From Sphingobacterium thalpophilum (GTDB lineage Bacteria; Bacteroidota; Bacteroidia; Sphingobacteriales; Sphingobacteriaceae): a DNA stretch of 64,000 nucleotides. The DNA lies in NCBI RefSeq assembly GCF_901482695.1, contig NZ_LR590484.1:1736001-1800000 (forward strand). The letters run 5' to 3'. How positions within the stretch are numbered: position 1 is the first letter of the stretch; the number at the start of each line of letters is the position of its first letter. The notes beneath the pieces were generated by a model, which searched no databases, was not told the origin of the DNA, and saw nothing but the letters and a program-made list of their open reading frames with translations. Of the stretch, positions 44,142-53,854 are shown piece after piece. The translations under genes were made by a program, and so were the position numbers.

Positions 44142-45799
44142 AGTGAAAAGCTATCTTTTTGCTCCCAGTTTGCGCGTATGGTAAATACTTTGTTTAGGTA
44201 GACCACAGGCTCTGGGAAGGTGCGTTGTTCAACGTCTCCTGTGTCCCAAATGCCATTGTTGTTATCATCTCGAATGACCCGAATCGTGTATTTACCACCC
44301 GGATACTGTTTATACAATACCTTCGGAGTATCGGCATCGATTCTATCTACACGGTATACCCTGTCTTTCTTTTCGTTGATTAGTTCAACCAAGTAAGTGG
44401 TATTGCTGTCCAGATCTGTAAAATCAAAGGTAAGATCGCCGTAGTTTTCACTGTCATCGTAGACTAATTCAATTTTCTTATCTTTATTTGTCTCTCCAAA
44501 GTATCCGTTAATTGCACCTTCGGTAAACTCAATCTGGTACTTTTTTTCTTTCCGCCAATTATAACGAATATGGTATATATTGCTGTTTGCACTATCCACT
44601 GCTAGCTGGTAGTTTGTACGTAAAAGAGAGTCTTCCTTAAATTTTACCTTCGTTTTATCGATGCTTTTTATAGGCGTAATTGCTGATACCTGTAAGTGTG
44701 TTATTCGGTCTACTTTGCCATTATTTGGGGAAAAGATAGGTTCAATTGTTTGATCTATTTTTACATTTCCTTTGCGCACCAGTATGGTATCCAGGGGAGC
44801 ATCGTTTTCACTGAGAATAAGCTTTAGCGAGTCTATTTTCAAATTGGGAAGAAAGATACTGGCAGAGTCTGAGGTTTTTGAGAATCGGACAATTTTATCT
44901 TTGTTGTTGACTTCATCGTTGAGAATTTCCAGTTTTGGTTGGTCAACCCTTCTGTTGAATACCAGCAAAACACTACCATTTTTTTCAAATTTCTTCTCTT
45001 GGGTTCTGAATTTTTTTGGAATTCCCTTGAATATTTCAAGATTTATATTGCTTAAATCGCGATCGAGCACGATAGAGTCCTTTAAAAAGCCGATTTCCTC
45101 ATCGGCAGCATTATATATACGGTCGTTATTTTTTTCCTGTAGCGCATATATCCTGTATGTTCCCTCGCGTAGATTGTTGAGTTTATAATTGCCTGCTGTG
45201 TCAGTCGTGGTGAAGATGTTGGCTTTCTTTTTTCCAAAGATTGAATCCTGGCTTGTTGGGATGAGAAGTACTTTTACCTCCTTGACAACTTCCTTTGTGG
45301 TGGCGCTTTTCACATTGCCCGATATGCTTAGCGAATCGATTTTATCTCCTGTAGCGAACACATAGGCATAGTTTACCAATGCATTCCCCGCGTTATAGTC
45401 GACGAGACCTTTTCCAAAGTATATACTGTAAGTTGTATTCTTCTCAAGGGAATCAGGTAAAGTAATTTCCAGATTCTTTTTTCTGACCTTGAACTGAGGA
45501 GCGCTTTCCATCTCTGGGGTGACGCTGAATTCTTTCTGCTGATTGGCAAGTTTGATATATTCATCGAACGTTATGATAATTTTTTTTGCGTGGAAGTTCT
45601 TCGAAAAGTTCGTAGGATTTTCCTGGAGAATTTTGGGCGGAATGGAATCCTTGGGGCCTCCTGTAGGCTGTTGTATGCTGGCACACTGTATGGATAGGCC
45701 AATTAGCATTAGAAACAGGCTTAAAATAAGCATTCTTGCTTTTAAGCTGCTTTTAAGCCTTTCTGAGCTACTTTTATTATTTTTTGAATAAGTTGTCAT
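44120..45799 (-). CDS. Ig-like domain lipoprotein
   Basis: About 559 residues. A hydrophobic signal (MLILSLFLMLIGLSIQC) ends in a Cys followed by ASIQQPTGGPKDS, typical of Bacteroidota lipoproteins with an N-terminal Ig-like (SbsA-type, Big_5) domain; residues about 60-140 read IPPKILQENPTNFSKNFHAKK...FDEYIKL. A prealbumin-like module with GNYKLNNLREGTYRIYALQ comes next, and a C-terminal one with GKYTIRVIRDDNNNGIWDTGD. The start may be the ATG at 45733; the longer frame adds a polar N-region. Function unknown, surface or periplasmic. Confidence 0.8.
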   Translation of the reverse strand: MTTYSKNNKSSSERLKSSLKARMLILSLFLMLIGLSIQCASIQQPTGGPKDSIPPKILQENPTNFSKNFHAKKIIITFDEYIKLANQQKEFSVTPEMESAPQFKVRKKNLEITLPDSLEKNTTYSIYFGKGLVDYNAGNALVNYAYVFATGDKIDSLSISGNVKSATTKEVVKEVKVLLIPTSQDSIFGKKKANIFTTTDTAGNYKLNNLREGTYRIYALQEKNNDRIYNAADEEIGFLKDSIVLDRDLSNINLEIFKGIPKKFRTQEKKFEKNGSVLLVFNRRVDQPKLEILNDEVNNKDKIVRFSKTSDSASIFLPNLKIDSLKLILSENDAPLDTILVRKGNVKIDQTIEPIFSPNNGKVDRITHLQVSAITPIKSIDKTKVKFKEDSLLRTNYQLAVDSANSNIYHIRYNWRKEKKYQIEFTEGAINGYFGETNKDKKIELVYDDSENYGDLTFDFTDLDSNTTYLVELINEKKDRVYRVDRIDADTPKVLYKQYPGGKYTIRVIRDDNNNGIWDTGDVEQRTFPEPVVYLNKVFTIRANWEQKDSFSLNGLKKE

Positions 45800-45876
45800 G
45801 AAAAATAAAATATCGTCTTAAATAGCTTATTTTAAGCTTGTATGTTTATTATTTTAAGTTGTTGATTTTCAGTATA

Positions 45877-47736
45877 TTAACTCATGTGTACCATTAGTAC
45901 GCTAATGTCCGATGGTGAGACCCCCGATATTCTTGAGGCTTGGCCTAGTGTTCGGGGTTTAACTTTTGCCAATTTCTGTCTTGCTTCTATTGAAAGAGAA
46001 GTTAGCTGCGTATAATCAAAATTCGGATTTATCTCCCTATCCTCCATTTTTTTCATTCGATTGACAATTTCAACTTCTTTCTCAAAGTAGCTTTCATATT
46101 TCAGATTGATCTCCGCTTGCTCTATTGTTTCTTCATCAAAGCTTGCGACGAATTGTGCAAACTCATTATCGCCTTTTATGATATCCTGTATATTGACTTG
46201 AGGCCTAGCCAGTACATTACTTAATTTTGTTTTCTGAACGAGCGCAGATGATCCTACTTCCGCAAGTACCGCATTCATCTTATCTAAATTTGTTGAATGC
46301 TGTTTGAGGTAATTGATGATAGCATTTGAGTTGTTTATTTTTTCTTGGACTTTTTTAAGTCTTTGCTCAGATACCAAGCCAAGGCTATGGGCTAGCGGTG
46401 TTAGCCGAATGTCTGCGTTGTCTTGACGTAGTAACAAACGGTGCTCGGCTCTCGATGTAAACATACGGTATGGCTCTTCCGTTCCTTTGGTGACCAAGTC
46501 GTCAACAAGTACTCCGATATACGATTCGGATCTTTTCAGGATAACTTCCTTGTCGTCGTTGATGCGCTGATGAGCATTAATTCCTGCTAGGAAACCTTGT
46601 GCAGCAGCCTCTTCATATCCTGTCGTTCCATTAATCTGCCCAGCAAAAAATAAGTGTTTTACCAGTTGAGTCTCTAAAGTCAGATCGAGTTGCATGGGTG
46701 GAAAATAATCATATTCGATTGCATATCCTGGGCGGTACATTTTGGCATTTTCAAATCCTGGAATAAGTTGAAGTGCTTTTAACTGGACGTCTTCGGGTAA
46801 AGAAGTGGAAAAACCATTTACATAGATTTCTACTGTTTTAAAGCCTTCGGGCTCGACAAAAATTTGATGTCTATCACGCTCGGCGAAGCGATTTATCTTA
46901 TCCTCTATGGATGGACAGTAACGCGGACCGAGACCCTTGATACGGCCTGTAAACATAGGTGATTTTTCAAATCCTGTTCTGAGCATTTCATGGACTTTCT
47001 CATTTGTATAAGTGATCCAACAGCAACGTTGTTCTTTCGGTACTTCCACGTTGCTGTATGAAAACCTTCCTCTTTTTTCATCGCCCCATTGCTCTTCCAT
47101 CAGCTTATAGTTAAGGCTGCGACCGTCTATTCTTGGAGGTGTTCCGGTCTTCATACGACCAGATTCGAAACCCAAAGATACCAGTTGCTCAGTAAGTCCT
47201 GTCGCTGCTTTTTCGCCGGTTCGGCCTCCTCCAAATTTTTTATCTCCGATATGGATAACGCCGTTCAGAAATGTTCCATTTGTGAGTACGACTGCATCCG
47301 ATTCTATTTCTATTCCCATCGAGGTAATGACGCCACATGCTTTACCGTTTTTGACGATCACTTCCTTAACAGTGTCTTGCCACATGTCTAAGTTCGGAAG
47401 AGATTCCAGTTGTAAGCGCCACTCTTCTGCGAAACGCATACGGTCATTCTGAGTTCTTGGACTCCACATGGCTGGACCTTTTGACAGGTTAAGCATCCTG
47501 AATTGAATTGTTGACTTATCTGCTATAATTCCTGTATACCCTCCCATGGCATCAATTTCTCTGACAATTTGCCCTTTCGCTACGCCACCTATAGCAGGAT
47601 TACAGCTCATTTGTGCGATCACTCCCATATTCATCGTGATGAGCAATGTTGATGAACCAAGGTTTGCGGCAGCCGCGGCTGCTTCACAGCCTGCATGACC
47701 TGCACCGACAACTATTACATTATATTTTTTAAACAT
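45877..47736 (-). CDS. mnmG: tRNA uridine 5-carboxymethylaminomethyl modification enzyme MnmG
   Basis: A 619-residue FAD enzyme, with MnmE, that modifies the wobble uridine of some tRNAs. The FAD site is [19 protein letters not shown] (residues 9-27); [36 protein letters not shown] and [13 protein letters not shown] follow; the GINAHQRIN and C-terminal [17 protein letters not shown] match. In many bacteria mnmG lies beside the origin. Here its 5' leader contains one parS-like site. Confidence 0.97.
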   Translation of the reverse strand: MFKKYNVIVVGAGHAGCEAAAAAANLGSSTLLITMNMGVIAQMSCNPAIGGVAKGQIVREIDAMGGYTGIIADKSTIQFRMLNLSKGPAMWSPRTQNDRMRFAEEWRLQLESLPNLDMWQDTVKEVIVKNGKACGVITSMGIEIESDAVVLTNGTFLNGVIHIGDKKFGGGRTGEKAATGLTEQLVSLGFESGRMKTGTPPRIDGRSLNYKLMEEQWGDEKRGRFSYSNVEVPKEQRCCWITYTNEKVHEMLRTGFEKSPMFTGRIKGLGPRYCPSIEDKINRFAERDRHQIFVEPEGFKTVEIYVNGFSTSLPEDVQLKALQLIPGFENAKMYRPGYAIEYDYFPPMQLDLTLETQLVKHLFFAGQINGTTGYEEAAAQGFLAGINAHQRINDDKEVILKRSESYIGVLVDDLVTKGTEEPYRMFTSRAEHRLLLRQDNADIRLTPLAHSLGLVSEQRLKKVQEKINNSNAIINYLKQHSTNLDKMNAVLAEVGSSALVQKTKLSNVLARPQVNIQDIIKGDNEFAQFVASFDEETIEQAEINLKYESYFEKEVEIVNRMKKMEDREINPNFDYTQLTSLSIEARQKLAKVKPRTLGQASRISGVSPSDISVLMVHMS

Positions 47737-47748
47737 CTTCTTATTCTG

Positions 47749-47762
47749 GTTCCACGTGAAAC
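47749..47762. promoter_or_regulatory. parS-like site 1
   Basis: GTTCCACGTGAAAC, an exact fit to the parS core GTTNCACGTGAAAC known from B. subtilis and others; the full 16 bases read GGTTCCACGTGAAACG. It lies 13 bases upstream of the mnmG ATG, in its leader. ParB would be expected to bind it. Confidence 0.75.
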
Positions 47763-47783
47763 GTGGCGTTTTTATTTATTTTA

Positions 47784-47791
47784 CAAATTTA
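47784..47791 (-). promoter_or_regulatory. TAnnTTTG -7 element of mnmG between the parS-like sites
   Basis: On the minus strand TAAATTTG, a perfect -7 match, 48 bases before the mnmG ATG. It lies between the two parS-like sites, so ParB could influence mnmG expression. Confidence 0.5.
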
Positions 47792-47803
47792 GTCTTTCCC
47801 GGT

Positions 47804-47817
47804 GTTCCACGTGAAAC
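47804..47817. promoter_or_regulatory. parS-like site 2
   Basis: A second GTTCCACGTGAAAC, 55 bases from the first (centre to centre) and in the same orientation; the 16 bases read TGTTCCACGTGAAACG, one base off TGTTNCACGTGAAACA. It sits between mnmG and the ABC-F gene. Confidence 0.78.
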
Positions 47818-47829
47818 GCAGGAAAAATT

Positions 47830-49695
47830 TTACATAAATTCAGCAAGAGTCATCCATCTCTCCGATTTACTGTCAATCAAATTTTGTAGGTTTTGAATTT
47901 CTTCCGCTACTGTCGCTAACTCGGTGTGGTTAGTCAATGTGTTTAATTGAATGACTTTAGCTTTTAATACCTGTTCGAGTTCGTCGATCTCACTTGCAAG
48001 TTTGTTATATTCCAGCTGCTCTTTATATGATAATTTTTTCTTTTCCTCCTTTATCTTAGGTAGGTCCGTTTGTTGTATACTCTTTTTTTGTTTTTCCTTT
48101 TCAGATTTCTGATGTGCTTCCTGCTCCAGCTTAAAGTCAGCGTAGTTACCATTGTAAATACGGATGATTCCATCTCCCTCGAAGATGAATAATTGATCTG
48201 TTAATTTGTCCAGTAAATAGCGGTCGTGTGAAACTAAAATTAATACACCTTTATAATTATGTAGAAAATCCTCGAGTACATTTAAGGTATCAATATCAAG
48301 ATCATTTGAGGGCTCATCCAATATGAGAAAGTTTGGATTTTTCATCAAGACGCGCATGAGCTGAAGCCGTTTCCGCTCACCACCACTGAGTTTGTTCACT
48401 AAACCAAATTGTTTCTCGGGTGGAAATAAAAAATGCGTTAATAGCTGTGAAGCCGTAATTACTTCGCCGTTTGCCATCTCAATATAATCGGCAATATTTT
48501 TTACCACGTCGAGCACCCTGTCATTTTCATTTACTGCTAGACCACCTTGCTTATAATATCCGTATACGGTGGTTTCACCGACGCTAATGTTGCCAGCATC
48601 CGCTAATTCCTCCTGCGTAATCAGATTTAAAAATGTCGATTTACCTGTTCCGTTCTTTCCTGCTAAACCTATTCGGTCTCCTCTTTTGAATGTATAGGAA
48701 AAGTTCTTTATAATGATCTTTTTTCCGTAGTGTTTGGTGATGTGATCGAGTTCTAGGATTTTAGACCCTTGCCTACTTACTTTGACACTCAATTGTACTG
48801 TATCATTTCCTTTTATGGCCTTGGACTTTTCCTCTAGTTCATAATACGCATCAATTCGTGATTTAGACTTAGTCCCTCGTGCTTGCGGCTGGCGCCGCAT
48901 CCATTCCAATTCACGACGTAACAAGTTTCTGCTTTTTTCGACCATGACCGCATCGATGGACTCTCGCTCCGATTTCTTCTCTAAAAAATACGCGTAGTTT
49001 CCCTTATATGTATATAAATTTCCACGGTCAAGTTCACGAATTTCTGTACAGATATTATCTAAAAAATAACGATCATGTGTGACCAGTAGGACTGTTTTAT
49101 TTCCTGTGGTAAGTAACTTTTCCAACCATTCAATTGTTTCGATGTCAAGATGGTTGGTAGGCTCATCCAGAATATATACATCTGGTTCATCAATCAAGAG
49201 TTTTGCCAGCGCCAGCCGCTTTCGCTGCCCACCCGAGAGACTATGAATATTTTGCTGAAAATCCATAATGTTCAGACGATTCAAAATCGTTTTAATATTA
49301 TGTTCATATTCCCATGCATTCAAAGAACTTATCTTTTCAGTGAGATCTTCCAGTTTAGACTGATCGATGTGCTCGAAAGCTAACAGTTCTTCATAATCTC
49401 TAATGAGCCGCTGCTGATCATTATCTGCACTATAAATAAAATCATTGATTGATTGAAGGCCCGTGAAATCGGGATCCTGTTCTAGATAGCCTATTTTTAT
49501 ACCTTTCTCTTTGACAACTTTTCCCGACGTTGGAATTGTCTGACCTGCCAGAATAGATAATAATGTCGACTTACCTGTTCCATTTATTCCGACTAAGGCG
49601 ACCCGTTCCCCTTTTTGCAATCCGAAATGTAGATCCTTAAAAAGCCATCTGTCATGAAAGGAATGGCTTACTTGTTCTGTAGCTAAAATACTCAC
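47830..49695 (-). CDS. ABC-F family ATPase (Uup-like)
   Basis: A 621-residue cytoplasmic protein with two ABC cassettes and no membrane helix. Walker A motifs GINGTGKST (36-44) and GKNGTGKST (near 345); signatures LSGGQRKRLALAKLL and LSGGERKRLQLMRVL; Walker B DVYILDEPTNHLDI and NFLILDEPSNDLDI. The C-terminal coiled coil (after residue 535, KEEKKKLSYKEQLEY) is like that of Uup. ABC-F proteins act on the ribosome or on DNA-structure processing. The start MSILATEQVSHSF is standard. Confidence 0.9.
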   Translation of the reverse strand: MSILATEQVSHSFHDRWLFKDLHFGLQKGERVALVGINGTGKSTLLSILAGQTIPTSGKVVKEKGIKIGYLEQDPDFTGLQSINDFIYSADNDQQRLIRDYEELLAFEHIDQSKLEDLTEKISSLNAWEYEHNIKTILNRLNIMDFQQNIHSLSGGQRKRLALAKLLIDEPDVYILDEPTNHLDIETIEWLEKLLTTGNKTVLLVTHDRYFLDNICTEIRELDRGNLYTYKGNYAYFLEKKSERESIDAVMVEKSRNLLRRELEWMRRQPQARGTKSKSRIDAYYELEEKSKAIKGNDTVQLSVKVSRQGSKILELDHITKHYGKKIIIKNFSYTFKRGDRIGLAGKNGTGKSTFLNLITQEELADAGNISVGETTVYGYYKQGGLAVNENDRVLDVVKNIADYIEMANGEVITASQLLTHFLFPPEKQFGLVNKLSGGERKRLQLMRVLMKNPNFLILDEPSNDLDIDTLNVLEDFLHNYKGVLILVSHDRYLLDKLTDQLFIFEGDGIIRIYNGNYADFKLEQEAHQKSEKEKQKKSIQQTDLPKIKEEKKKLSYKEQLEYNKLASEIDELEQVLKAKVIQLNTLTNHTELATVAEEIQNLQNLIDSKSERWMTLAEFM

Positions 49696-50038
49696 GTTAT
49701 ATCACCCTAATTAAATTTAATCAAAATGTAATACAAAACCTGAGATATAATTATATCTTTATGAATTCTGTATTTTATTGAAAATCAGAATGTTAAGTAT
49801 TTTTTTCTGATTTTCAATTATGTATATATTAATCAATAATCTTGCTGATTGTTGATTGTGTAAATCTACTGGGTGTCTTCCGATACGACCTCGGATGCAG
49901 CTAACGTCATTCAATACTTAGCATTCGTATATGTGTTCACTAAGAACGTTCGCAAAAATAAAGAAATACTTTCTTATTCGCTGCGAAAAAAACTTCGTAG
50001 TGTGCTAATTTGGTAATAATGATATTAACTTGATAAAT
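49696..50038. other. gene-free stretch between the ABC-F gene and apaG
   Basis: No gene supported. It holds AT-rich sequence near 49740-49850 and no recognised RNA gene or repeat. Should contain the ABC-F promoter (minus strand); no perfect TAnnTTTG was found there. Confidence 0.45.
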
Positions 50039-50425
50039 TTAATTCAATGCGTAATCAGCAATGAGATTGAAACGAGGTATTTCAACCTGAAAGTTACTAT
50101 TATCCAACGCACGAACCATGTTATAATGACCTTCCATAAATCCAAACTCACTATTCAGGTTGCAACCTGATGTGTATTGATGTATTTGGCCCGGCGCTAT
50201 TACAGGCTGCTCGCCTACGACCCCCTCTCCGGATACTTCTCTATAATCTCCCTTGGCATCGAATATTTTCCAATATCTGCTGATGAGCTGTACCGTGTAA
50301 TCACTCAGATTTTCAATGCTGATATGATAAGCAAACATAAAATGTTCACGGTCAGGATTAGAGTACTCCGACTGATAGCTGGTTTCAACCGAGATTTTTA
50401 CGCCTTCTGTAATTTGTGTGATCAT
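50039..50425 (-). CDS. apaG: ApaG domain protein
   Basis: A 128-residue single-domain protein, all beta, of the ApaG/DUF525 family. ITEGVKISVETSYQSEYSNPDREHFMFAYHISIENLSDYTVQLISRYWKI covers the strands; VGEQPVIAPGQIHQYTSGCNLNSEFGFMEGHYNMV is the highly conserved part. It is linked to divalent cations (Co2+/Mg2+) in enterobacteria and F-box proteins in eukaryotes; its task in Bacteroidota is not clear. It has its own unit. Confidence 0.92.
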   Translation of the reverse strand: MITQITEGVKISVETSYQSEYSNPDREHFMFAYHISIENLSDYTVQLISRYWKIFDAKGDYREVSGEGVVGEQPVIAPGQIHQYTSGCNLNSEFGFMEGHYNMVRALDNSNFQVEIPRFNLIADYALN

Positions 50426-50561
50426 TGGATGATGTTTATTGTTGCAACAAATACTTACGCTAAATTACTAATAATGAGTTTAAAATTCGAAATTTTAACG
50501 ATTTTTAAAGGTAAGCAGGACTCAAGTTGAAAAATACTATTTCTAAATGGACGTTAATTAG

Positions 50562-50569
50562 TAGGTTTG
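50562..50569 (+). promoter_or_regulatory. TAnnTTTG -7 element abutting the RsmI-like start
   Basis: TAGGTTTG, a perfect -7 match, followed by TAT and the ATG at 50573. Predicted transcription begins on the start codon, so the message is probably leaderless. Confidence 0.4.
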
Positions 50570-50572
50570 TAT

Positions 50573-51283
50573 ATGGCAAATGGAGTATTATATTTGATCC
50601 CAGTCCCCTTGAGCGAAGATGCTGCGCCCAAGTCATTCACCCCTTTTTTGATTGATACCATCAATTCACTTGATGAATATATTGTAGAGAATGAAAAGAC
50701 AGCGCGGAAGTTCTTGAAACAAGCTGGGTTGAAGATTCCGCAAAGTGCATTGATAATCCATGATTATGGAAAGCATGCCCGTGAAAAAAGTGATTCTAGC
50801 AAGTTTTTTTCGGGTTTGAAACGAGGAAAGGACGTTGGGTTAATGTCGGAGGCCGGTTGTCCCGGAGTGGCCGACCCCGGAGCGGATATTGTTGCGGAAG
50901 CTCATAAGCTTGGAATTAAAGTGGTCCCACTGGTTGGACCCAGTTCGATATTATTAGCTTTAATGGCTTCTGGATTTAGCGGACAGAAATTTGCATTTCA
51001 TGGCTACTTACCTATTGATAAAAACGAACGTTCAAAAAAGATCAAAGAACTCGAAAATCAGTCTATGCGTGAGAAGCAAACACAGATATTTATCGAAACT
51101 CCCTTTAGAAATAATCAGCTTCTGGAAGATATTATCAAGACATGTAAACCAGCAACGGGCCTCTGTATAGCGTGCAATGTAACCTCAGGCGAGGAATATA
51201 TCCGTACTCGCACTGTGGCGGAATGGAAAAAACATAAAGAGGACTACCATAAGAAGCCGGCAATATTTTTGCTCTATGTATAG
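50573..51283 (+). CDS. SAM-dependent methyltransferase, RsmI-like
   Basis: A 236-residue tetrapyrrole-methylase-fold enzyme. The N-terminal GVLYLIPVPLSEDA, the SEAGCPGVADPGADIVAEAHKLGIKVVPLVGPSSILLALMASG stretch and the FHGYLPIDKNERSKKIKELE region match the RsmI branch, which methylates C1402 of 16S rRNA. It is shorter than E. coli RsmI (286) and lacks the GTPxGNLxD start; it is the Bacteroidota type whose substrate is not proven. The ATG reading MANGVLYL is chosen. Confidence 0.85.
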   Translation: MANGVLYLIPVPLSEDAAPKSFTPFLIDTINSLDEYIVENEKTARKFLKQAGLKIPQSALIIHDYGKHAREKSDSSKFFSGLKRGKDVGLMSEAGCPGVADPGADIVAEAHKLGIKVVPLVGPSSILLALMASGFSGQKFAFHGYLPIDKNERSKKIKELENQSMREKQTQIFIETPFRNNQLLEDIIKTCKPATGLCIACNVTSGEEYIRTRTVAEWKKHKEDYHKKPAIFLLYV

Positions 51284-51496
51284 GGACCAATGTTTGGTGC
51301 CTCCCCTCCCCCATCTCGCTTTAATAGGCAGGATTTTTTGAAAATGGTCCGATAACGCTGTTAAATAGTTATATTGAGGGTGAGTGAGTGGTTACAGTTT
51401 CTGTCTTGTGGACCATCCAAGCCGGATTACATTTGATGTATAGGATCGTTCTAAGCAGTATAATAAATAAATGTCGGAATCAACAAAATATATAAT

Positions 51497-52258
51497 ATGT
51501 TGAATAATAAAAAAATAGCGGTTGCTATATCATTTTTTATGATAATTGCATGGGGCAAAATTGCTTATGCACAGCCTGCTGTTTATGTCATTGTGCATGG
51601 TGCTTGGGGAGGTGCTTGGCAATTTAAAAGTACAGCCAACGAGCTGGAGAAAGATGGTGGTAAAGTATATCGTCCTACACTGACCGGATTGGGTGAGCGT
51701 TACCATCTGGCCGATACTTCAGTTGGACTACAGACTCATATCAACGACGTAGTGAATACAATTCTTTTTGAGGATCTTAAAAACGTTGTATTAGTAGGAC
51801 ATAGCTATGGCGGCATGGTCATCACAGCGGTTGCCGATAGTCTACCTGGTAGGATTAAAAAGTTGGTTTACGTAGATGCTATCCTCCCCGATAACCAAGA
51901 ATCTGTTATGATGCTGATGAGCAAATCCGACGGTTCCAACGGCCTGTTGGCATCCGAAAGCAATGGCTATGTAATGCCGTTCTGGGTAAAGGATGGTGGG
52001 AAATTTCCGCGAGATGTCCCCCACCCTCTGAAGACAATGACTGACAGGATCAATCTAAGTAATCCAGCACGGGAACGTATTCCATCGACCTATATTTTGA
52101 CTTATGAACAAGGGAAACCTATGGAGCGTGATGACTTTTATCCCTTCTATGAAAGGGCAAAACAGCGACATTTTAAAACACGTGAACTGATCTCGGATCA
52201 CAATCCGCAGATAAAAAAATTGCAGGAATTAGTAGATTTGTTAGAGCAGGAGAAATAG
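51497..52258 (+). CDS. exported alpha/beta hydrolase
   Basis: A 253-residue serine hydrolase with signal-like N-terminus (IAVAISFFMIIAWGKIAYAQ). The oxyanion region VIVHGAWGGAWQF, nucleophile elbow GHSYGG with S103, acid in YVDAILPD near 129 and His in ISDHNPQ near 236 give a full triad. Similar to plant-type esterase/hydroxynitrile lyase-like small hydrolases (often named pyrethroid or salicylate esterases). Substrate unknown. Gene stands with a DUF membrane protein 20 bases downstream. Confidence 0.82.
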   Translation: MLNNKKIAVAISFFMIIAWGKIAYAQPAVYVIVHGAWGGAWQFKSTANELEKDGGKVYRPTLTGLGERYHLADTSVGLQTHINDVVNTILFEDLKNVVLVGHSYGGMVITAVADSLPGRIKKLVYVDAILPDNQESVMMLMSKSDGSNGLLASESNGYVMPFWVKDGGKFPRDVPHPLKTMTDRINLSNPARERIPSTYILTYEQGKPMERDDFYPFYERAKQRHFKTRELISDHNPQIKKLQELVDLLEQEK

Positions 52259-52278
52259 ATATACATTAGCATAGTTGA

Positions 52279-52764
52279 ATGACAAAAGAAGAATTAATCA
52301 ATGAATTGAGTAAACCGGAAGTGCAAGTTATTGTTTTCGGTATTTTGGCCATACGGATTATCGTTTGGCTCTTGTTTGCGAATACTATCCGCAAGACGTT
52401 AAATTTGGTGGCCGTTGAAAATAGACTAATGACACCTGGGCAATCCTGGTTGGTAGCAGTTCCCTTAGTTAATATTTACTGGAATTTTCAGGTTGCTTCC
52501 CGTTTAAGGGACTCGCTTATTAATGAGTTTTATGACCGTAAGATAGCTGTGGAAGAAAATCCAACGTTTAAGAAAGGCTCTTTGTATGCGTGGGTTTATC
52601 TGGTGACAAATATCCCGATGCCGTTTTCAATTTCTGGGCTGCTTGCAGTTATGCACTTTGTCACATTAGCCAATTATTGGTTTAACATTAATGCAAATCG
52701 TAGGATTTTAGAGGAGCACAACAAGTTTAGAGAAAAGGAGGTAGTAATAGATCATGAAAATTAA
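52279..52764 (+). CDS. membrane protein, unknown
   Basis: A 161-residue protein with hydrophobic segments at about 16-34, 56-70 and 103-132 and a charged loop (SRLRDSLINEFYDRKIA) between the last two. The motif PGQSWLVAVPLVNIYWNFQVASRL recalls DUF4328-type membrane proteins, but the match is weak. The start is 20 bases after the hydrolase and the end overlaps the Nif3-like gene by 11 bases, so it is likely coupled to it. Confidence 0.55.
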   Translation: MTKEELINELSKPEVQVIVFGILAIRIIVWLLFANTIRKTLNLVAVENRLMTPGQSWLVAVPLVNIYWNFQVASRLRDSLINEFYDRKIAVEENPTFKKGSLYAWVYLVTNIPMPFSISGLLAVMHFVTLANYWFNINANRRILEEHNKFREKEVVIDHEN

Positions 52765-53854
52765 AGAAGTCATTCAGTATTTGGAACAATTGGCGCCATT
52801 GGATTTGCAGGAGTCGTATGATAACTCCGGACTTATCGTAGGTGATGCAAACCGGGAAATCAGCAGCATTCTGATTTCACTGGATTGTACAGAGGCTGTT
52901 GTTCAGGAAGCCATAAATAAGGGATGTAATTTGATTATCTCCCACCATCCTATTGTCTTTAAAGGATTAAAGAAAATTAATGGAAAAAATTACGTGGAAC
53001 GTACTGTAATCAAAGCTATAGAAAACAAAATCGCGTTGTATGCGATCCACACCAACTTGGATAATATCGTCGGGGGAGTAAACTCAAAGATCGCCGACCG
53101 ACTGGGTTTAGTTAACCAGGCTATTTTGGCATCCAAGAGTAATGTATTGCGAAAAATGGTTGTGTTTGTGCCGCGAAGTCATGTGGAAGAAGTAAGACAA
53201 GCGCTATTTGATGCCGGCGCAGGGCAGATTGGAAAGCATTATGATCAGTGTAGCTTTAATACAGCAGGCTATGGTAGTTTTAGACCTTTGGAGGGCGCGC
53301 AGCCCACTATTGGTGAAACAGGTATCCAAGAGCGCGTTGAGGAAACACGTATTGAGGTGATCTATAGACGTTCTATTGAGCGAAAGCTGCTTTTAGCGCT
53401 TTACGAAGTACATCCTTACGAGGAAGTGGCTTATGATCTATTTGATTTACAGAATACGGCCACGGAAATCGGCGCTGGTATGATTGGCAACCTGGTGGAG
53501 CCGATGGACGAAAAAGAATTTTTGGCATATTTAAAAGAAAAGCTTAACTTAAATGTCATTCGGCATACCGCCTTATTAGATAAAAAAGTCAGCCGCATAG
53601 CTGTCTGTGGGGGAGCAGGTGGATTCCTACTGGATGCAGCCAAGCGCTCGGGGGCAGATTTTTTTGTTACCGCTGATTACAAATACCATGAATTTTTTGA
53701 TGCGGAACGCGAGATTGTCATCGCCGATACAGGACATTTTGAGAGCGAACAATTTACGCAAGAATTATTGTACGACATTATTACGAAAAAATTTCCTAAC
53801 TTTGCAACCTTAACAACAGAAATAGATACAAATCCTATAAAATACTACAGTTGA
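52754..53854 (+). CDS. Nif3-like dinuclear metal-centre protein
   Basis: A 366-residue protein of the Nif3/YbgI family, forming hexamers with two metals per subunit. Metal motifs: ISHHPIVFKG near residues 63-72, YAIHTNLDNIVGG, and the C-terminal GHFESEQFTQ. Between them a PII/CutA-like insert (about 130-230: VFVPRSHVEEVRQALFDAGAG) is typical of longer members. Suggested roles include GTP cyclohydrolase I type 2; not proven. The stop overlaps the next start (TGATG). Confidence 0.92.
   Translation: MKIKEVIQYLEQLAPLDLQESYDNSGLIVGDANREISSILISLDCTEAVVQEAINKGCNLIISHHPIVFKGLKKINGKNYVERTVIKAIENKIALYAIHTNLDNIVGGVNSKIADRLGLVNQAILASKSNVLRKMVVFVPRSHVEEVRQALFDAGAGQIGKHYDQCSFNTAGYGSFRPLEGAQPTIGETGIQERVEETRIEVIYRRSIERKLLLALYEVHPYEEVAYDLFDLQNTATEIGAGMIGNLVEPMDEKEFLAYLKEKLNLNVIRHTALLDKKVSRIAVCGGAGGFLLDAAKRSGADFFVTADYKYHEFFDAEREIVIADTGHFESEQFTQELLYDIITKKFPNFATLTTEIDTNPIKYYS

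Noticed and set aside
37561..46440. GC-skew switch across the candidate origin
   Set aside because: I counted G and C by eye in a few 60-base lines on both sides; the results were mixed, so I make no claim without a full computation.
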